Notes under the pieces: model-generated
The model's input: only the letters and a program-made list of their open reading frames with translations
What the model was told of the DNA's origin: nothing
Database searches by the model: none
Assembly (NCBI GenBank): GCA_947568835.1
Contig: OX387603.1
Coordinates: forward strand, 18,128,651 to 18,192,650
Direction: 5' to 3'
From: Protonemura montana
Lineage: Eukaryota > Arthropoda > Insecta > Plecoptera > Nemouridae
Length of the DNA: 64,000 bases
Shown here: positions 58,428 to 64,000 of the stretch, piece after piece
Layout: every line of letters begins with the position of its first letter
How positions within the stretch are numbered: position 1 is the first letter of the stretch
Program-made: the position numbers and the translations under genes

Positions 58428-58774
58428 CATGGTGGTATAAGGGCAAATTACCACCATTTTTTATGACTAGAACCCGTAATAATTATGAACATACTGTTTG
58501 AAAGCTCAGAAATGGTATGTAGATGTATCAGCTTAGCTAAAAATTTGTTTTTATTTAAAAGTTAAAGCGCACATGCATCGGTATGCCCTCAAAGACAGCG
58601 AGCGAGCGAACTGATTATTGTGGTGTAATAATATGTAGCTTCTTTTTTGAACGCCAATCCACAAATCTATGCGCAAGCGATTTGAGATTGCGTAAGTTTT
58701 ACCGCCCTTGGAATCGGCAGAAAAAAATCCAGAAATGGTGGTAATGGTGTCTTACCACCTGTGTTACCACCATG
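58428..58774. repeat. MITE-like inverted repeat element
   Basis: The left end CATGGTGGTATAAGGGCAAA...TTACCACCAT and the right end, inverted (CATGGTGGTAACACAGGTGG...TTACCACCAT), share arms of about 40 bp with gaps. No target duplication is evident. Confidence 0.5.
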
Positions 58775-59220
58775 CCTCTTAGAGTTAACAAACAAAAAAC
58801 ATTTTCTTATTGGCCTTTGCCAAGCAAAAAAAAAATCACACAATTGAAATTACTGTTAGTTTTGTAACGGGACACTGAAAAATGAGCTCTTATATTGAAG
58901 AGTCCTAGGACACATTCATAAAATAGATTCATATGATAGTATAGTTCTACATAGTCAGACTGTCTACTGAGCAAACGAGGCCGGCAAAACGTGGTAACGG
59001 TAGGTGCTACACGATAACACTTGCGGCCATTGGCGTCCGGAGGGGGGTGCAAGGGGGGTGCGCTTGCACCCCCCTGGAAATCTTCGTACATTAAATAATA
59101 AGCACTCTATAAAGGCTTTGTTATTTCATCATTCAAAGGGCAAGTTAAACATATTCTCTCATTTCATTGATCAAAATAGTGTCATTTAAACGGAAAACGC
59201 TGTATTTGTATTACATTCCA
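58775..59220. other. Repeat fragments
   Basis: Contains the repeat shared with 33497-33575 (about 58960-59030). A G-rich end like that of the 2.7-kb repeat follows directly (GGCGTCCGGAGGGGGGTGC at about 59032). Confidence 0.5.
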
Positions 59221-59860
59221 GAGAGGAAAGGTGAGTTACCATCCAACCTTTCCAGCGAAAAAATCGCGGCGTATTCCATGAAACTGGGATCCTACAAAAG
59301 TTTAACTTTGCAGGTACCTACTTCATATGGCTTTATATGGCATGCATTAATTATGACGCTTATTTATAAGTATAAGTGTTTATATAAGTATTTATAAACG
59401 TGTTTTTGCTTAGCGCTCTAATGGCTAAACGCTTCGATTTTCATGGAACTTTCAGGTTGTAATTTTATTGTGCTCTCAACTTCATTTACATTGCTCATAA
59501 ACTGGCAGGGTAACCAAAAGGTTTGATATATTGGCACCAGATTTTACACATTTGTAGAACATTGTTCATTTTTGGTGATAACTTGCATGGAAATGATAAA
59601 TGGATTAGTGAAATACTTCATTACTCTAGGAGATAGTTTCTTTTTTATGCTTGCAGCCACCACTAACTTGGAATATTCATAGAAGTCTTCCTAACTACGT
59701 ACATCATGCGGACTGCCCAATTTCTACACGCCAAATGTTAATTGTACTAATAGAAATATATTTTGTACCTGTCCCGATTGAGTTTGACCACACGGTCCGA
59801 GACACATCAAAAAATAAAAGCAGGGGTATACATTTCAATCGAGGTGTAATTTTGGAGTAA
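59221..59860 (+). CDS. Unrecognised possible two-exon gene fragment
   Basis: Two stretches look like exons. The first, about 59221-59312, lies between acceptor CATTCCAG and donor GCAG/GTACCT and encodes a K-G-E-L-P-S-N-L-S-S-E-K segment ending T-L-Q. The second, 59657-59860, follows acceptor GCTTGCAG and runs 67 codons to TAA. They join in phase 0. I do not recognise the protein, and no start exon is visible. The region is repeat-rich, so it could equally be chance or a transposon remnant. Confidence 0.25.
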
Positions 59861-62289
59861 ATCTACACATTTCAAACAAACATTTGAAACTCTTTAAACT
59901 CGAAAGCAAATAAACAAATAAATGTCAAGAATTTTAGACATTTTCTTTGATTGTTTGCTAGAGCCACTGATTGAATATATTAAGTTGATTTCCCAAACTT
60001 TCTTGCAAGCATGCAAGAAGTAGTATATGTTATTGTTAAGAGCATAAGTTTGTGTGCACCCAGAGGTTAATTTCAGGGTGAAAGCGAGTGGACGCCGTCC
60101 ACCCACCTAATTATTTTCGAAATGGCTTTTATTTTAATTTTACCTTGTCAATGCGCTGTTCTAATTTACTCACAGTGCAGACGATATACCATTTTATTTT
60201 GTACAAACTTGCGTTTTATAAGTTGGACAGAATTCCTTCCGATCCTGTTGTTTCGGGAAAATGTTTTGGTCAAAAGATGTAAGCAGGATTGCCTTGGAAT
60301 TCCAACCCCCAACTCCTCGTGCGAGCAGAGGTAAACAACGTCAGTTGATCGATCGTTTCAACAATTCATTTCCAAGAAGAAACAATGGCACTAGCAGGGA
60401 AATTTAGGTTGACCGAGGTAACCCACGCGCACAATCTTTCCGTGAATTACCATTTCCTATCCTTTGTCCTCCCGGAATGTGCTCTATTGTTTTAAAAACC
60501 CCGTCAGTCATTTGCACTGTTTGCCTCTCATTTCTTTAGACATTTCCACAAATTGGAGGGTGATATTACAAGTATTTTACCGAAACAAATAAAATTTGAT
60601 GGATTCAAATTCATGTAGGATGGTTACGTCCTCTTCGGGTAAGTCTCTTTTGAGTTACACAAAGTCTTTTTGCCGACAATAAACCACAACTGTCAACCAA
60701 TGATTCCACTATACTACCTATACTTACAGAAAACAAGAAGAGCTAACCCCCCTCCCACTACACATAAAAAAGAAGATAGCCAAGCGTTCACCCACCTTTT
60801 TTTTTAGAAATTATCTACTGCTTTAGACTGACTAAATGGCTTGTTGGCATAGTATTCATTTGCTTAATTTACGTGTCATCTTACGTGTACCCAGTGATGA
60901 TAAGTATCTGAGGTACATATCTCTAGATACAAAAGTATCTTGAGATGCAAAAACATTGAAATGCAGGAAATACCAAATGCAGAGGAGTGCACTGCAATTG
61001 ATATTAGCTGAATTAAATTTTCAGTGCACTGCACTACAGGAAATGAGTAGTGGGACTGGGAGGGGTATTTAAGTAAATGTGTAGATTATGTGAGAAATTT
61101 ACAGGTTTCACAGCTGTTGCCAATTGCCATTATGAACTTTTTCCAGCATCCAACTGCAGGGAGGTACATGTGTTTAGCAGATTCAGTTACCAGTTGAGCT
61201 TCGTCTTGGGAAGAACTACACCAGTAAGTATCTGAGACACTCCAATAATTGCTTTGCTAGTTCCAATTGCTAGTTCAATTTGTTCAGTTGTTTAGTTTGC
61301 TAGTGCAGTGTTTATTGTGCGTGTGCATGTGATTGTACGTTATGTAAAAAATTGTCTTAACTCTTAAAGGCGGTGTGTACAAATATAATTCGTAAAAGTG
61401 ATTGAGCTTTCCATTATTTCCCAAGATTATTTCCAAAAATAATGAATGTAACGAAAAAAAAATTTATTATTATTCGTTTAAAAACTTTGACGTATTTTCT
61501 GAATTACAAAAAATTGACTTGATAAAGGGTTGAAAAAATAATAACCTATGTCTACTCCCACACCCCTTTCAATGAAGACGCCGACGAAGAAAATATGAGT
61601 ACAATTAACTAAATTAATCAGGGTATGATCGAACAGCTCAAGATATCGATACTTGTTCTGTGCGATTTACTTTGAAGTTTTACTCTTGAATTGCTGAATT
61701 GCTCTTGAATTGTTCGGTGTCCCAAGCCATTGGTGTTATCGGAAGGGGTTGGGAATGGACGTATATGATATGATTACCTATTTTTAGCCAAACTTTGTTT
61801 TTGTTTTTTAATTCAGAAAATACTTGTAAGTCTATAAACGAATGATGAATTCTTTTTTTATGATTTTAATATTTACCAAAAAAAAAATTCACGTGGTCGT
61901 GTCCACGTGCAGCAGGTATCGAGTTTGCTCCCCGTTCAAGGAGGGATTTTTGCTATCAACTCTAGGCATACGTTGGAAGATTCGAACTGCGTTCTTCGGA
62001 GTCGATTGATTGATTGATTTCCTTTATTGACTAAAATAAAAAACTTTTACAAGCCATGAATCTCGTTAGGGATCGTCAGGATAGTAAATAAAAGGAATAT
62101 TAATAATATACAGTCATAATATGATACTAATATAGTAACAATACTTATGATAAAATGACTTTATAATAATGGTATTAATAGGAAATAAATTGTTTTGTGC
62201 TAAAAGTAATGAATGTAACAATTTATGAAGTATGAAATCAGGTCCTTTTCTGTTACTCATAAGTCGGCATATTTATTTAATCATAAAAG
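59861..62289. other. Mostly anonymous AT-rich DNA; one possible gene start
   Basis: At 60385-60417 an ATG opens M-A-L-A-G-K-F-R-L-T-E and then meets a donor-like GAG/GTAACC. The start M-A-x-x-G-K-F/Y-x-L-x-E is reminiscent of fatty-acid-binding proteins, but 11 residues cannot support that, and I could not find the next exon. Elsewhere I see no exons. A GATTGATTGATTGATT run lies at about 62004-62020. Confidence 0.25.
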
Positions 62290-62362
62290 ACAATACCGAC
62301 GCCATTAGACCAGTGCCGCAGGGCCAGTTGTCAAAACAGTGTGTCGTTAAACACCACAAATA
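62290..62362 (+). repeat. SINE tail fragment
   Basis: CCGACGCCATTAGACCAGTG and CAGTGTGTCGTTAAACACCA match the tail of the 5S-derived SINEs at 2850 and 56200. AATAATAAT follows. Confidence 0.65.
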
Positions 62363-62391
62363 ATAATAAAAAAAGTCAATAATATATCTCC

Positions 62392-62462
62392 GGATTCGAA
62401 CCTGGTATGTTCAAAATAGGACCTGCCCGACGCAATGACTTAACCACTGAGCCACGAGGACG
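62392..62462 (-). repeat. tRNA-derived sequence 1
   Basis: On the - strand it reads GTCCTCGTGGCTCAGTGGTTAA (A box) and ends with CAGGTTCGAATCC (B box). The middle is longer than a class I tRNA and the stems are imperfect, so it is a pseudo-tRNA or SINE head. Confidence 0.6.
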
Positions 62463-62644
62463 GAGATGGCGATTGGAAACAAAACTGACATATTTTGCAT
62501 TTTATTTACATATTATTAAAAGGAAAGGATTGCAGTGTTCATTTTTGCAGTTCTTTTGGGCAACTATTTATCAACTAGTTGTTACCATTTTGCTACATTG
62601 ATTAGTTGTCGTAACAAAAGTATTTCTTGCCCCGTTATTGCCGC

Positions 62645-62809
62645 GGCATGTTGAACTGGTGCTATTTCAATTTCTTCGATGCTTCGTCACGGCAGGAACA
62701 TGTTCACATCCATGTTAAAATCATTTTTAACAATTTTGTGCACGGTGTGAACATGTTCCTGCCGTGACGAAGCATCGAAGAAATTGAAATAGCACCAGTT
62801 CAACATGCC
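62645..62809. repeat. Perfect palindrome, 64-bp arms with 37-bp loop
   Basis: Arms 62645-62708 and 62746-62809 are exact reverse complements (outer end GGCATGTTGAACTGG, inner end GTTCACA). The spacer is AT-rich. Confidence 0.95.
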
Positions 62810-63012
62810 ACAGCAAAAATGTTGCACGACATAATATTAAAGATAAATTAAGACATGCTTTCTTAAACCGTACGCCAAAAAAAGGAAACGAGTTCCTCGC
62901 GGACACTGAAATCAGGTGCTTAAAGTTCTGACTTCTATTTGTAACGAAGCATTGCATCTTCTTTCGAAAAAAAAACTTCAACGTACATCTGGGACGCGAA
63001 ATAAAACTTTGA

Positions 63013-63085
63013 CGGGGGCTCAGGATTTGAACCCGAGCCCCCAGGATTACCGACCAGACAGCATTACCACACGACCACAAGGCCG
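63013..63085 (-). repeat. tRNA-derived sequence 2
   Basis: On the - strand GGCCTTGTGGTCGTGTGGTAA is followed by GGGTTCAAATCC inside a strong T stem (GGCTC-GGGTTCAAATCC-TGAGCC-like). The anticodon arm does not fold cleanly. Confidence 0.55.
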
Positions 63086-63372
63086 ATGTTAGCAGTGGAA
63101 TATTTTTAGGAAATATAAATTGCATAATTACGACAACAAAACGGAGAATTATTTCCAAGATTTCAAGCTGTCTCCGATCCACAGGGGAAGCATACTTAGC
63201 ATTATTTCGGGCGGACCACTCCCGGCGCTTGACTTTGAGTGCATGCCCTGAGCGCCAGGAGCGTCTTTCCCACAAAATTATACCTATCTCCGTTCGCGGC
63301 GCATGGGTTGAGGGAGACCAATCGTACACGCTTGCCATAATCTGATATCTGCAAAAGTTTCCATCGCAGTTG

Positions 63373-63440
63373 GTGACTGGGTTCGAACCCGGTACCTCAG
63401 GAGGTATGGCCGACTACGTATACAACCAGGTTATGCATTA
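63373..63440 (-). repeat. tRNA-derived sequence 3
   Basis: On the - strand it contains ACCGGGTTCGAACCCAGT, a good T arm with B box. The 5' part (CATAACCTGGTTGTATACG) is only vaguely tRNA-like. Confidence 0.5.
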
Positions 63441-63496
63441 GTCTCCTTTTGATGACCATCATGATCACACTTTCCAGTTGTAAAAATTTCCGCCGA

Positions 63497-63572
63497 GCAG
63501 CGGGCTCGAACCTGGTCCGTGGAGAGTTGATTCACACCGATACGGTGACTGAACCATTGAGCCACAAGGACA
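63497..63572 (-). repeat. tRNA-derived sequence 4
   Basis: On the - strand GTCCTTGTGGCTCAATGGTTCA gives an A box and CCAGGTTCGAGCCC a B box. It resembles sequence 1 in its first 22 bases, so both probably come from one SINE family. Confidence 0.6.
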
Positions 63573-63896
63573 ATCATAACGGTATGAACAAAATTAACAT
63601 TTTTAAATTATTGATAGAGCATTTTATTTCGGTAATTAGATACAAGGGTGGCTTCAATTATCCTCTACAAATTTTATAATTAGAAACACTTGTAATGAAA
63701 TACTGTGCCCAATGCATTCAACATATTTAAAACGTGCAATTCTTCCTCCCTCCAGTTGAAGCCCTTTTGCCGATATCCTTGGAAGCATTTGCACCCTCCT
63801 GGAAAAAATCCTGCGGACGCCCATGTTGCAGCATCCCCTACAAAGGCTAGTCAAAAGTCCGAAAGCAAGTCGGCTCTTCTCAATTCAGCAATTCAG

Positions 63897-63964
63897 CAAT
63901 TCTGCTCTGCATGGTTCTTTAAAACACTGAACCATCCAAATGTGGCTCTCAATCCTTACCAAAG
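63897..63964 (+). CDS. Possible exon of a gene continuing beyond the window
   Basis: After CAATTCAG the frame reads Q-F-C-S-A-W-F-F-K-T-L-N-H-P-N-V-A-L-N-P-Y-Q and meets a good donor (AAAG/GTATGT) at 63965. The composition and splice signals look exon-like, but I do not recognise the protein. The next exon would lie outside the window. Confidence 0.3.
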
Positions 63965-64000
63965 GTATGTTGGTTTTAATTCTGCCGTGGTAGGTAAAGC

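Noticed and set aside
62727..63338. 203-codon open frame on the - strand
   Set aside because: It runs through the palindrome and a tRNA-derived sequence, and the residues show no domain, so it is a chance frame.
63373..63440. Functional tRNA genes in the 62-63.6 kb cluster
   Set aside because: Acceptor and anticodon stems do not pair; only the internal promoter boxes are kept.
1..64000. CRISPR arrays, operons or phage modules
   Set aside because: There are no regularly spaced direct repeats, and the gene structure is intron-containing and eukaryotic throughout.

Overview
This window is nuclear DNA from an AT-rich metazoan, most likely an invertebrate. Genes are split by GT-AG introns, the two secreted serpins have a conserved eight-exon layout, and there is one eukaryotic tRNA-Lys. 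Intergenic DNA is full of short DNA transposons and of SINEs derived from tRNA and 5S rRNA. I see no prokaryotic gene organisation and no CRISPR array. An arthropod or another protostome fits the serpins, but I cannot place the species.

Region 1 (about 1.2-26.6 kb, + strand) is a tandem array of five copies (A-E) of the 5' part of a FAM120 / constitutive coactivator of PPAR-gamma / Asteroid-type gene. Each copy has three coding exons of about 735, 240-275 and 300 nt, with the same phases (0, 1, 1). Exon 1 encodes an XPG/FEN1 N-terminal-like nuclease fold. A (1.2-6.6 kb) and D (22.7-24.2 kb) are pseudogenes. B (13.0-15.4 kb), C (18.1-21.5 kb) and E (24.7-26.5 kb) are open. E alone keeps the canonical acidic residues.

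Region 2 (27.5-49.4 kb, - strand) holds two secreted serpins with the same eight-exon structure. Both carry proline-rich C-terminal extensions, of about 336 and 73 residues. A tRNA-Lys(UUU) gene and a MITE lie in intron 1 of the second.

Region 3 (51.9-54.8 kb, + strand) has four exons for the conserved C-terminal half of a FAM120 protein, ending in a stop. Its first exon needs a phase-1 donor, which is what exon 3 of every upstream copy supplies. The simplest model is one gene spanning about 24.7-54.8 kb with both serpins nested antisense in a 25-kb intron. A bolder model has the A-E copies as alternative 5' cassettes sharing one set of 3' exons.

The rest is mobile or repetitive. There is a long-TIR element with a CXC-type protein (6.7-10.3 kb), two hAT-like elements with exact 8-bp target duplications (11.1-12.3 and 16.4-17.5 kb), and a 2.7-kb repeat present at 2.2-4.8 and 55.5-58.3 kb that carries 5S-derived SINEs. 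There are several MITEs, a run of tRNA-derived sequences at 62.4-63.6 kb and a perfect 64-bp-arm palindrome. All exon calls come from reading splice sites, phase and protein similarity by eye; no alignment or transcript data were used.
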